Positions 35,956 through 44,981 of a DNA stretch of 64,000 bases are shown piece by piece (positions within the stretch are counted from its first letter, which is position 1; every line of letters begins with the position of its first letter). Made by a program: the position numbers and the translations under genes. This DNA is from Spongiibacter pelagi (GTDB taxonomy: Bacteria > Pseudomonadota > Gammaproteobacteria > Pseudomonadales > Spongiibacteraceae): NCBI RefSeq assembly GCF_014705705.1, contig NZ_JACXLD010000001.1:62001-126000 (forward strand). The letters run 5' to 3'. The notes beneath the pieces were generated by a model. The model worked only from the letters and a program-made list of their open reading frames with translations. It was not told the origin of the DNA and did no database searches.

Positions 35956-38757
35956 TTAAGGTCGCCACTCGCCGTTGGCATCCGCATCAAAATAAATCGG
36001 ATTACTTAGCGCCAGCGGCGTCATATCGGGCACCAGCATTTGATAAATTTCGCTGGCTGGGCCGTCCACCTCAACCACCAACCACGCATCTCCGCCAACC
36101 ACAACCTCAACAACTTTGTGGTCGCCGGGGCTAACCGGTAATTGGCGATAAAGCTGGCCGTTTACCCAAATATTCAGGCGTTCAACATTCACCCAAGGGG
36201 CCGCTTCCACCTGAATATCCAAAGTGCCGCGATCGCTCGCAAGGGTATCGCCCATGCCGAACTGATTTCCCTTGTCATCTCTCAGCGTGAGCTTCAGCAG
36301 CGGGCCCGTAGTTAAATAGCTGTGGCCCTGCTTCAAGCTGCGTACAAAAGCTTTTTCATCCACTGGCGGCTTTATTGAACCGGGAAGATAAACATAGTTT
36401 CGCGGCAATCCGACAATCAATTGCAAGCCGTGAGAATCGCTATTACCGGTCGCCACTCGCTTCACGCCTTGGTTTAACAGCGAGAACCAGTCATTGCGCA
36501 CAAAGGGATAGCGATCAAATTCTGAGCCGTTCAACACTTCCAGCAGGTCGAAATCCAGATCGCGTGCGCCGGTGGTCGGATCAATTTCCAGCAGACTGCG
36601 ATTTGCCTCGCTGTCTAAGGGCTGACGCGGATCGTAGGCACGCCCCAAGGAAAGATGCTCAAAAAAAGCAGAATCCGCATCTAAACCATCAACACTGCGC
36701 GGATGATTAAGCTGGAAAACACTTTCAGGGTCGCGCTCCTTCGCCGCCGCAATCACCTCACCCAAGCGCCGGTTTTCAATCGGCACAATCCCGCCAGCAA
36801 AGGCTTTTTCATCAGGCTCTACTGGAAAGACATTGCTGTGGCCGATAGTGAATGGTGCTTTAGGCCCACGCGACATCCCGGTCAACTCACTACCGGTAAT
36901 AAGCTGAACCTGCTCCTCAAGCCCCATGTCGGTAACCGTCTGCCGCTGATCAATATAGCGATTGTGCTCACTGGCCACTAACACCTCGGCACCCTGCGCA
37001 ACAAAGCTGCGCACCCGCTCCTTTATAGGCAAGGCTGAATCAAAGCTTGCTCCGGAGTGAACATGCAAATCGGTGCTGCGCCAGTTTTCGCTATACCAGT
37101 GACGCACGGGAGCAACAATGGGTAAGCGACTGGTTTTGCCACCCACCACGCTGAGCAGATATTCTTTAACCTTGTACTCGATGCCACGCGCCACCAATAC
37201 CCGGTACTGCCCCGGTGGCAAGGACACTTGCTTGGCATCGCTCTCGATACCGGCAAGATCGATCCGGTTAGTGCGCTGCTGCCCTTTTTGTAATTCCCCC
37301 GCGATACTGAAACCCAATAAATCATCGCCAAACGCGGGATCAGGGGTGTCGTTCATGCCAAAGAAATACAAACTCATGGGGATACCGCGAGGCAATTCTA
37401 GGCGGCCGTTGCGGCGGAAAATCCAGCGCCCGGTATCGTTGCGCTCGTCGGAAACCGAGATATCTCGACTGATGCGCTGCCCCCAAGGGGCAACCGCGTC
37501 AACCCGCACCCGATTCATATTTCTCGGCAGGCGAATATAAAAACTGCCATCGGCATCGGGGCGAGCCTGAGTAACGGGACGACCATAAGGGTCCCAAACC
37601 GAAAAAGACACATTGGTATAGTTGCTATAGCCGCGCAGTATTGGCCCGCGATAAACCTGATCGGTAATCGCGGCGACATCGCTGCGCTTGCCAATCCGCA
37701 GCCGGAACTTGGCCAGCATTCGCTCGCCACGCTTCAGATCCATAAATTTGTTCTGCAGCATGGAGAAGGTATCGAGCTTAACGCTCTGAAACCACAGCGG
37801 GCGGGTTAGCCAGCCGTGCATACTGTAATCGGGAAACACTGCCAAAAACGTGGGCAGACTTTGGCGCGAACCATTTTTGCCCAGCAACTCCACCGACTCC
37901 AACTGCACCCCGTAGCTGGCCTCAGTATCAAATAGCGTGGTGCCGACCAGAATATTCCAGTCGGCGGGCATCAACCCCGCCAGCAGCGATGAGGTATTGC
38001 TGCGATCAATTTTAAGTTGCTGAAACCCCAACGAGGCGTCCGGCATATAGCTAGACAGGGTATAGGGCGTCATTGAGGTATTGGTGTGCAGAGTAAAGAA
38101 ACCGCTAATCCTAACTGGATCACCCTCTTTTACTCGCTCAATCAGCACCTCCATTTCGAGATTACTGGCATCGCGCTCAAGACGATAAGTAACGGTTTGG
38201 CGCAAACCATTTGCCTCACCCACCGCAATAATCTCTGCGGTATCGCCCTCAAGCTTCGCAGAAATAGTGCGCACCGGAATCGCCGTTTCCTTGGCCAATC
38301 CGGTCAGAATATTGGAGTAAGTCCATTGATCATTGCGCAGATCACAATGACTGTAATCAACCAGATTTCCACCACCGCGCACAATGCCGGTATCGTGCTC
38401 GACATCGCTAATGGCAACACATAACTCGCCATTAGATAACCACCAATCACCGATACCAGCCACGCCATCCGGCCCGCCCCGCGCCAAATCACCGATATTT
38501 TCCTCGGTGATCTGCAGCGCCGTCAGGCTGCGCGCTTTTGGCGCTTGTGACATCGGTTGTTCGTTGGCAAAAGCGCCTAATCCGGGCAACTCACCAGGCG
38601 GCAAATCCAACATCGGCGGCAGGCCAATCGCCGGCTGCGACGCCTCATCTTCTTGCGCAAGCAAGCCAGAAGAACCCGACAAACACAGAATAATTGCGCT
38701 GTGAATCATTACCCGCCGGGGTAACAACAATCCTTTGCCGCGCAGAAATGATTTCAT
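35956..38757 (-). CDS. CehA/McbA-like PHP-domain metallohydrolase, secreted
   Basis: The 933-residue protein starts with a basic, hydrophobic signal peptide (about residues 14-36, cleavage after LLAQ). The first 550 residues are beta-rich and may bind carbohydrate or peptide. The PHP metal-binding domain follows: TDLHVHS near 560, SEHNRY near 595, NHPRSVDG near 680 and GNSDSHG near 775, all ligands expected for a trinuclear or binuclear site. CehA relatives hydrolyse carbamates; the native substrate here is unknown. It starts 10 bases after a MAPEG gene, so they may be co-expressed. Confidence 0.8.
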   Translation of the reverse strand: MKSFLRGKGLLLPRRVMIHSAIILCLSGSSGLLAQEDEASQPAIGLPPMLDLPPGELPGLGAFANEQPMSQAPKARSLTALQITEENIGDLARGGPDGVAGIGDWWLSNGELCVAISDVEHDTGIVRGGGNLVDYSHCDLRNDQWTYSNILTGLAKETAIPVRTISAKLEGDTAEIIAVGEANGLRQTVTYRLERDASNLEMEVLIERVKEGDPVRISGFFTLHTNTSMTPYTLSSYMPDASLGFQQLKIDRSNTSSLLAGLMPADWNILVGTTLFDTEASYGVQLESVELLGKNGSRQSLPTFLAVFPDYSMHGWLTRPLWFQSVKLDTFSMLQNKFMDLKRGERMLAKFRLRIGKRSDVAAITDQVYRGPILRGYSNYTNVSFSVWDPYGRPVTQARPDADGSFYIRLPRNMNRVRVDAVAPWGQRISRDISVSDERNDTGRWIFRRNGRLELPRGIPMSLYFFGMNDTPDPAFGDDLLGFSIAGELQKGQQRTNRIDLAGIESDAKQVSLPPGQYRVLVARGIEYKVKEYLLSVVGGKTSRLPIVAPVRHWYSENWRSTDLHVHSGASFDSALPIKERVRSFVAQGAEVLVASEHNRYIDQRQTVTDMGLEEQVQLITGSELTGMSRGPKAPFTIGHSNVFPVEPDEKAFAGGIVPIENRRLGEVIAAAKERDPESVFQLNHPRSVDGLDADSAFFEHLSLGRAYDPRQPLDSEANRSLLEIDPTTGARDLDFDLLEVLNGSEFDRYPFVRNDWFSLLNQGVKRVATGNSDSHGLQLIVGLPRNYVYLPGSIKPPVDEKAFVRSLKQGHSYLTTGPLLKLTLRDDKGNQFGMGDTLASDRGTLDIQVEAAPWVNVERLNIWVNGQLYRQLPVSPGDHKVVEVVVGGDAWLVVEVDGPASEIYQMLVPDMTPLALSNPIYFDADANGEWRP

Positions 38758-38767
38758 GAAAGCTCCG

Positions 38768-39154
38768 TTAGGCGGCCATCACAAACAGAGAAATACTGGC
38801 ACCCAAACCAACAATAAAGCTCAGCGAACGCAGCATGTCGATATTGGCGATATAGAACACGGGGTAGAGAATCCGCGCTGCCACAAAAATCATTGCCGCC
38901 ATATCGGCATTGCCCTGAGCCACACCAGCCGCATGAGCAACCAACACACCACTGGCAAAAATAGGCAGCGCTTCCCAAGCGTTTTGCTGGGCAGCAACGG
39001 CGCGAGCACCGGCTCCTTCCAGTTGCAGGTATTGAGCGCGGGGGTGTTTATTATCCACCTTGCCCAGCTGCTTCATACGGAAATAACCACAGGCCCACGC
39101 CGTCACGATCGGCAGCAGACAGGCAATCAACAAACACCAAAACGCAATAGTCAT
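38768..39154 (-). CDS. MAPEG family membrane protein
   Basis: The 128-residue protein has four hydrophobic helices and the family pattern RAQYLQLEGAGARAVAAQQNAWEALPIFASGVLVAH with the Glu/Asn pair. Members include glutathione-linked membrane enzymes, but many bacterial ones have no known substrate. It is the upstream partner of the PHP gene. Confidence 0.85.
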   Translation of the reverse strand: MTIAFWCLLIACLLPIVTAWACGYFRMKQLGKVDNKHPRAQYLQLEGAGARAVAAQQNAWEALPIFASGVLVAHAAGVAQGNADMAAMIFVAARILYPVFYIANIDMLRSLSFIVGLGASISLFVMAA

Positions 39155-39386
39155 AATTTCCCCACTCTTTTATTAGTTTTCGAGCAGCGCACAGAATCTT
39201 TTTCGCGACGCTGATATTGTGTTTTCGTGGAAAAGTCCTTCTGCGTATTTCTGCCATGTCCTTGGCAACAGTTCCGCGAGCGAATCAATATACCTTGCTA
39301 AGCGTCTGATCGCATTGCATAAAATGCGTCTCAGCCATATATTCTAAAATCAGATTATTTTAGAGAGCATTATCGGCGGAATAAAT

Positions 39387-40289
39387 ATGAGATACACCCT
39401 TCGGCAACTGGAAGTCTTTCTCGCCGCTGCCCACACGGAAAACATCACCCGTGCGGCAGACACCCTCGCCATGTCTCAGTCCGCCGCCTCCAGCGCCCTC
39501 AAAGATCTGGAGCAACAATTCTCCATTCAATTATTTGATCGTATCGGTAAACGGCTACAGCTTAATGAACTCGGGCGTGCGCTGCGTCCCCGCGCCCAAG
39601 CGCTATTAGATCAGGCTGCGCAACTGGAGCAGGGCTTTCGTCAGAATAATCGCGTGGGCGATCTTAAAGTCGGTGCCACCCTCACCGTCGGCAATTATCT
39701 GGCAGTCGATATCATGACCGAATTCATGCAGCGCTATCCCGATTCTCGCGTTGATCTTACCGTGGCCAATACCGCCGCCATCGGCCAGCGAGTTCTTAAC
39801 TTTGATCTGGACGTTGGTCTGATTGAGGGCGAGCTGCACCACCCTGATTTGGAAATTAATCGCTGGTGCGAAGATGAATTATTACTTTTTTGTCGCCCCG
39901 ACCACCCCTTTGTCGCACTGGAAACCCTGAGCACCGAGCACTTGCTTGAAGCCCAATGGATTCTGCGCGAAAGCGGCTCTGGCACCCGCCAGGCTTTTGA
40001 CCGCGCCATGCACGATCTACTGCCCAAATTGGATATTCGTTTAGAATTGCAGCACACCGAGGCAATTAAGCGCGCCGTAGAAAAAAGCCTCGGTATTGGC
40101 TGCCTATCTCGCATCGCCCTTGAAGCGGAGTTGGAAACCGGGCGAATTGTTGAACTGAAAGCCCCGGAGCGGGATTTCACCCGCTATTTTTATTCTATTT
40201 TGCACCGGCAAAAATACCGCAGCGAGGGCATCGCCCGCTGGCTGGAGCTATGCGAAAGCTTTGCCCAGCAGACGGAAACCTCTGATTAA
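39387..40289 (+). CDS. LysR family transcriptional regulator
   Basis: The 300-residue protein has a LysR helix-turn-helix at residues 3-60 (LRQLEVFLAAAHTENITRAADTLAMSQSAASSALKDLEQQF) and a periplasmic-binding-like effector domain. The N-terminus and end pattern (YFYSILHRQKYRS) resemble the YeiE/CysB-like subgroup. It is divergent from the MAPEG-PHP pair with 232 bases between, so it may control them; that is inference. Confidence 0.9.
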   Translation: MRYTLRQLEVFLAAAHTENITRAADTLAMSQSAASSALKDLEQQFSIQLFDRIGKRLQLNELGRALRPRAQALLDQAAQLEQGFRQNNRVGDLKVGATLTVGNYLAVDIMTEFMQRYPDSRVDLTVANTAAIGQRVLNFDLDVGLIEGELHHPDLEINRWCEDELLLFCRPDHPFVALETLSTEHLLEAQWILRESGSGTRQAFDRAMHDLLPKLDIRLELQHTEAIKRAVEKSLGIGCLSRIALEAELETGRIVELKAPERDFTRYFYSILHRQKYRSEGIARWLELCESFAQQTETSD

Positions 40290-40306
40290 TTACCGCATTT
40301 ACGATC

Positions 40307-41941
40307 TTAAAACCGCAATTTTAAGCGCCAGTAAAAATCGGCCCGCAGATTTTCCAAACGCTCGGCGTCACTCACATCGTCGGCAAGAGGCGCTGCGGCG
40401 ATCAACTCACTACTTAAACCCCAATCACTTACCACGCCTAAACGAAGACCGGCATCGCTAGCGTTTTGACTGTCACTCAAATCCGGACGGGCATCTTCAA
40501 ACCAAGCCGCGCCCCACTCGGCAAAGGCCGCCGTTGTAAACTGCAACGTCCCCCAATACCAATCGCGTTGCATCGCAATATTCAGCAGATAACCCGAATC
40601 GCCCAATAAGGCTCCCGGCAACCAGGCACTCAAACCATTCATGCCACCCAACACCCATTGCTGCTGTTGGGGAAGCTGCACATCGTTGGCAAATTGCCCG
40701 GTGAAAAGCGCGGTACTGCGCCACTGCTGTGGCCATTCCAATTTATAAGCGAGCTGGGGTGCAAGGGTGACGAAATCCGCCTGACGCCGGCCAATACCCA
40801 CCCCGTCACTTGTGTCCGTGCCCAAGCTGCCCTCGTTATCACTCAAGCCGACATTCACCCCCAACTCCGCTCGCAGCGAAGCCCGTTGGCCAAAATGCTG
40901 CCCGCGCCACGCATAGCGAGTACCTAGACCCAATGTGGCGTAACGCTCTTCCAGCAATCGCTCTCCGGCCTCGGTTTCAATGCTTGAATCCACATATTCC
41001 AGTTGCTGAAATACGGTAATGCGCCGCGCCGGATTACTGCGCAGCACCTGCTCGCCCTGCAAAGCAACACGCCCAACTTCTGCATCCAGATCAAAAATAT
41101 TCGTCGTCGCTGAAGTACAGGCAATTCCCAGCAATTCACACAGGAGGTTTGACTCAGCCGCTTGGGTGACGCCCAATTCCCGGCTATAGCTCAGGTAAGA
41201 GCCCGATATACCATACAAGCCAAAACGAGTTGCCCGCTGATAGCGCAAGTCCGCTTGGTGGTAATCATCACCCTGATTCGACTCACCCAAATCCGTCAAC
41301 GCGGTTTGGTAGCTACCGGAAAATTCGCTGCCATCCGGAAGCCGCTGCACCACATTCGCTTCGGCAAAATACCGGCCCAGAAATCGGCTGCCGCGATTAT
41401 CCAGCGACATTTGAAACTCGGTAGCCTGGTAATCCGCTGCCGGCCGCGAAACCAGCTCCATAATGACTTTGTCATCGTCGTGCTGCTCAAAGCTAACGGC
41501 ATAATCCAAACCAGCACGATCAGCGCGCCAATCAGCTAAAACCCGCGCCCGGTCGAATTCCGCCATCTGCAAATCGGCATCGCCAACCAAACCTTGAAAA
41601 TGCGCTGCAATCCCTTTTTCTCCGCGCACCCCAGACAAGGTGTTTTGCTTTACCAACACGGTCACGGTGTCGCCCACCCGGAAATAGCGCACGCCAACCA
41701 GCAAATGACCGGCGTTATAGTATTGGCGCGTCAGTTCGGTAATGGCCGCAGAGGGGCTAGTCGCCGCATCCAACAATGCTTGTACTTGCGCGGCCGAAAG
41801 TGCGGTATTGCCAATTACGCGCAAGGTCACACCAGCGATGGTCGCCTGCTGAACCCGGCTTTGATCGAGAAAAGCGCTGGCCTCGATTTGGCTTTGCGTA
41901 GCCAATTGAGGGGGCAGCACCGGAGGTAAATCGATGGCCAT
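40307..41941 (-). CDS. ShlB/FhaC-like TpsB outer-membrane transporter, no signal peptide visible
   Basis: Two-partner secretion transporter type: POTRA-like domain(s) and a 16-strand barrel. The 544-residue protein has LRVIGNTALSAAQVQALLDAA (POTRA), then GHLLVGVRYFRVGDTVTVLV, the barrel region from about residue 170, and a C-terminal Phe (WRLKLRF) as in barrels. The start MAIDLPPVLPP with AAGGA upstream has no hydrophobic leader. An in-frame stop lies 9 bases before the ATG, so no longer form exists. No TpsA exoprotein gene is near. Confidence 0.75.
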   Translation of the reverse strand: MAIDLPPVLPPQLATQSQIEASAFLDQSRVQQATIAGVTLRVIGNTALSAAQVQALLDAATSPSAAITELTRQYYNAGHLLVGVRYFRVGDTVTVLVKQNTLSGVRGEKGIAAHFQGLVGDADLQMAEFDRARVLADWRADRAGLDYAVSFEQHDDDKVIMELVSRPAADYQATEFQMSLDNRGSRFLGRYFAEANVVQRLPDGSEFSGSYQTALTDLGESNQGDDYHQADLRYQRATRFGLYGISGSYLSYSRELGVTQAAESNLLCELLGIACTSATTNIFDLDAEVGRVALQGEQVLRSNPARRITVFQQLEYVDSSIETEAGERLLEERYATLGLGTRYAWRGQHFGQRASLRAELGVNVGLSDNEGSLGTDTSDGVGIGRRQADFVTLAPQLAYKLEWPQQWRSTALFTGQFANDVQLPQQQQWVLGGMNGLSAWLPGALLGDSGYLLNIAMQRDWYWGTLQFTTAAFAEWGAAWFEDARPDLSDSQNASDAGLRLGVVSDWGLSSELIAAAPLADDVSDAERLENLRADFYWRLKLRF

Positions 41942-42005
41942 TTCGTTTCCTTAAGAGCTTTAAATTCAGAGAGGAAGGAATGTGCTTAAAACAAGCGTAG
42001 TGAAC

Positions 42006-42869
42006 TTAGTCGGTAAGCATCCGCAAAGTTACCCGGCGCTCGGAAGCCTGCTCGCCCGCTGCGGCAACCAAAGTATCGCCATAGCCCTTCGCTGAAAGCC
42101 GTTGGGGAGGCACACCGCGACTGACCAGATAATCAATCACCGCATCGGCCCGCGCTTCCGAGAGCGCAATATTGTGGCGGGCATTACCGGTGGCATCGGC
42201 ATAGCCATGAATCTCAAGCTTGCGGCTTGCTCTGGCCAACATCATTCCGGCAAGGCGATCCAATTGCGGATGATCGGCGGGCTGAATATCGCTGCGATCT
42301 AACTGAAAAAAGATGGCCGTTTCAAACAAGGCATCCGCCCCCGCCAACACGCAGCCATTCGCCATAACCTGCGATTGCGCCGGGGTGTAAGCACATTGAT
42401 CTTCTCCGTCACAAACACCATCACGATCTTCATCCCGACAAGCCAGTTTTACCTGTGGGCTTCCCCCTTTGTACTCGGCCTCGGGCAGGCTGGGTGCCGA
42501 AAGCGCAGGCTGATCGCCACTGCCATTTACCGGATTTGCCGCTGCGCTTGGCGTAAAAAGTGCCGTGGCGGCAGGCTCATCCATGCTCAGTAAATCACCG
42601 AGTTGGGTATCGCTCATACCCAAGGCGCTGTCTTGTGGCAATAACAGATCGGCCAAGGGCTGGGTTTGCAAACCGCTATCCAAGGCCACGACTAAGGCGC
42701 GAACATCAAGATTGGTCGACTGCGCCAAGGGATCGAGCAAGGCCCACAAACCCAGGCGCTGACCTAATTGCTCCAACAAGCCACCCTCGGCCTGAACTGC
42801 CGGACTCAGCGTCAAACCGACAAAAACTACGCTGGCAATCCGATGCCATAAACGCTTTTTCAAAAACAT
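42006..42869 (-). CDS. OmpA domain protein with thrombospondin type 3-like insert
   Basis: The 287-residue protein starts MFLKKRLWHRIASVVFVGLTLSPAVQA (signal peptide). The middle is Ala/Leu/Pro-rich. A calcium-binding-like segment, CRDEDRDGVCDGEDQCAYTP, precedes the C-terminal OmpA peptidoglycan domain (LEIHGYADATGNARHNIALSEARADAVIDYL). A GTG 33 bases upstream is a less likely start. It lies between the TpsB-like and DUF4126 genes on the same strand, so a small envelope operon is likely. Confidence 0.82.
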   Translation of the reverse strand: MFLKKRLWHRIASVVFVGLTLSPAVQAEGGLLEQLGQRLGLWALLDPLAQSTNLDVRALVVALDSGLQTQPLADLLLPQDSALGMSDTQLGDLLSMDEPAATALFTPSAAANPVNGSGDQPALSAPSLPEAEYKGGSPQVKLACRDEDRDGVCDGEDQCAYTPAQSQVMANGCVLAGADALFETAIFFQLDRSDIQPADHPQLDRLAGMMLARASRKLEIHGYADATGNARHNIALSEARADAVIDYLVSRGVPPQRLSAKGYGDTLVAAAGEQASERRVTLRMLTD

Positions 42870-42907
42870 GCCCGTCAATTTCCTATCAATGGCTTGCTGC
42901 ACTTTGC

Positions 42908-43756
42908 TTAAACACCCTGCTTCAACACGCCAGCCTTGGCCAGCGCAAATTCCTCATCGCTCAAACTACCTGACCGGTGCATGGCCTCGAGCTTTTGCAA
43001 CTTCTCTAAAATGGCATCCGCCGCATTCTCTGGCGCCGCTTGCTCGGCCACAACTTGTGACGTACTGGGCTGCGAGGTATTAGCCTGCGCCACATTTTCC
43101 GCGGGTTCAGCGGGCTTCACCAAGCCCAACCACTGCCCAATTTTGCGGAATACGCGAATAATTCCGCGCCACAATTTCGGCAACAGCCAGATCAACAGAA
43201 TGATAAAAATAATAAAGGCAATCAAGAACAGCACCGGGTGATTCAGTGCCGCCCACAAACCGCCAAATACCGCCAAATCTTCCGTTATCGACGCCGTCCA
43301 ATTGGTCACCGGTTCCGGCGAGGTATTGATCATCACCCGAGTGCTGGCCTTGGCCGCGTGAGTTACCCCGGTAACCGAGCCGCCGACCAAGGCCGCTGCC
43401 AGTTCCATTCCGGGGCCGACATCACCCACCGTGCTGGCCGCCAGCAAAGCCCCTGCGGGAATTCGCACAAAGGTGTGAATGGCATCCCAGCCGGTATCCA
43501 CGCCGGGTATTTTGTCGGCAAAGAACTCCACCGCATACATCAGGCCCGCCGCCAAAATCACCATCGGCTCCTGCACAATCTGCAAATCTTCCGGCAGCAC
43601 CACACTGCCCGTGGCCCCGCCCAAGCCCAACATAAGAATGGCCGCGTACAAATTCAGGCCACTGGCCCAAGCCACGCCCATCGTCAAAGACAAAGTGCTA
43701 ATAAGTGTTTGATATTCTTCCACGATGGTCTCTCCCTCGGTGACCCAATGCGTCAT
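42908..43756 (-). CDS. DUF4126 membrane protein with SHOCT-like tail
   Basis: Function unknown. The 282-residue protein has several membrane segments in residues 20-215 (GVAWASGLNLYAAILMLGL, VFGGLWAALNHPVLFLIAFIIFIILLIWLLP) and a C-terminal short helical SHOCT-like domain (EKLQKLEAMHRSGSLSDEEFALAKAGVL). It is the first gene of the minus-strand envelope group. Confidence 0.8.
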   Translation of the reverse strand: MTHWVTEGETIVEEYQTLISTLSLTMGVAWASGLNLYAAILMLGLGGATGSVVLPEDLQIVQEPMVILAAGLMYAVEFFADKIPGVDTGWDAIHTFVRIPAGALLAASTVGDVGPGMELAAALVGGSVTGVTHAAKASTRVMINTSPEPVTNWTASITEDLAVFGGLWAALNHPVLFLIAFIIFIILLIWLLPKLWRGIIRVFRKIGQWLGLVKPAEPAENVAQANTSQPSTSQVVAEQAAPENAADAILEKLQKLEAMHRSGSLSDEEFALAKAGVLKQGV

Positions 43757-43854
43757 GTATTTCGACAGCTTCAGTCACTACTTTTATCACTGATAACAGT
43801 AATCTGTGCATCTTATATAAGCAGCTAATGTAACGTATCCAGCGGGAGAATGGC

Positions 43855-44640
43855 ATGTCAGACGATGATAGTTACCCACGCAACCCCGATTACGGGAAAG
43901 GCTGCTATCGCCGGCGAATTCTTCTAAGCGCGAGCGAGGGCCAAACCCGCGGCGACTTGGAAGACGATAACCACGGCTTTTGCGTCACAGTCCGTCACGA
44001 TGGCCAATACATTACGGCTATAGAAGCAGAAACGCGTCGCACACCATTTACGACCTGCTCAGGAGCCGGCGATCCCTTACAAAAGCTGGTGGGTTTAAAG
44101 CTGACCGACAATAGCGCGGAGCTTATTCTACAAACTCAGCCCCAAGCCAACTGCACCCACTTATTCGACCTAAGCATACTGGCCATCTGCCAGACCGCCC
44201 GTTTTCTGAATACCGGCGAAAGCCAGCGCCAATACGATATCCGCCTTGAAGATCAGCAAGCTGAAGGCTCGGCCAACTGCGAAATTTTCCGGGATGGCCA
44301 ACGGATTCACCACTGGCAAACCCGCGACTGGGTGATTCAATCACCTTCGGCGCTGGCCGGAAAAGTGCTGTTTAAAGGCTTTAAGGATTGGGCTTCACAA
44401 ACCTTTAGCGGTGATGAGGCCGAAGCCGCCTTTGCTTTGCAAAAAGGCTATTTTGTCGGCAATGCCCGTCAGTACAATCTGAGATCACTGATTGGCGAAA
44501 CCGCCGACTCCCACCGCGAGTATATGTACGGCGTGTGCTATACCTATACCTCACCGCAGATTGAAAAAGCGGTACGGATTACCGACTCGATCCGAGATTT
44601 CACCGACACGCCAGAGCAACTTTTACGGTTCTCTAACTGA
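43855..44640 (+). CDS. DUF2889 domain protein
   Basis: Function unknown. The 261-residue protein shows the DUF2889 pattern: YRRRILLSASEGQTRGDLEDDNHGFCVTVRHDGQYITAIEAETRRTPFTTCSGA and, later, THLFDLSILAICQTARF. The family is sometimes near benzoyl or aromatic-compound genes. A coniferyl aldehyde dehydrogenase gene lies downstream after a terminator. Confidence 0.82.
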   Translation: MSDDDSYPRNPDYGKGCYRRRILLSASEGQTRGDLEDDNHGFCVTVRHDGQYITAIEAETRRTPFTTCSGAGDPLQKLVGLKLTDNSAELILQTQPQANCTHLFDLSILAICQTARFLNTGESQRQYDIRLEDQQAEGSANCEIFRDGQRIHHWQTRDWVIQSPSALAGKVLFKGFKDWASQTFSGDEAEAAFALQKGYFVGNARQYNLRSLIGETADSHREYMYGVCYTYTSPQIEKAVRITDSIRDFTDTPEQLLRFSN

Positions 44641-44981
44641 GATGTACAGCGCTATAGCACAACAAAACCGCACTGCGGCGTCACACTACGCCGGTAGGCA
44701 CAATTACGCATTACGCCCAAGCTGGGGATTACGTACAGTGGAACCATGGTCAAAGGACGAGATGTCCGCCAACCCCCTCCATAGTAGCACCCCCGCTTGG
44801 CACCCACCCCTGGGTGCTTTTTTTATGCCTAGCGCTTTTGTACCATGCCTATTACTCAGGAATTGGCATCTGATAACAAGACCCGGCGCGCCTTTCAACG
44901 CACAATGCCCCGCTTTTCCTGAAGTGGCGCCCAAAGCTCATTTCCGGCAACCGCCCCTTATGGTTTTATTGGAGAGACCTA
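44641..44981. other. Intergenic region holding a terminator
   Basis: No gene is supported in these 341 bases. GCACCCA (44800-44806) and TGGGTGC (44811-44817) form a hairpin followed by seven T, terminating transcription from the DUF2889 gene. The region between 44641 and 44790 shows only short weak pairings. Confidence 0.6.
44800..44824 (+). terminator. Rho-independent terminator
   Basis: Seven-base-pair hairpin with a CCCC loop followed by a run of seven T, 160 bases behind the DUF2889 gene. Confidence 0.85.

Noticed and set aside
44641-44790. A small RNA in front of the 44800 terminator
   Set aside because: No promoter-like element or stable fold could be made out; the terminator is explained by the upstream gene.
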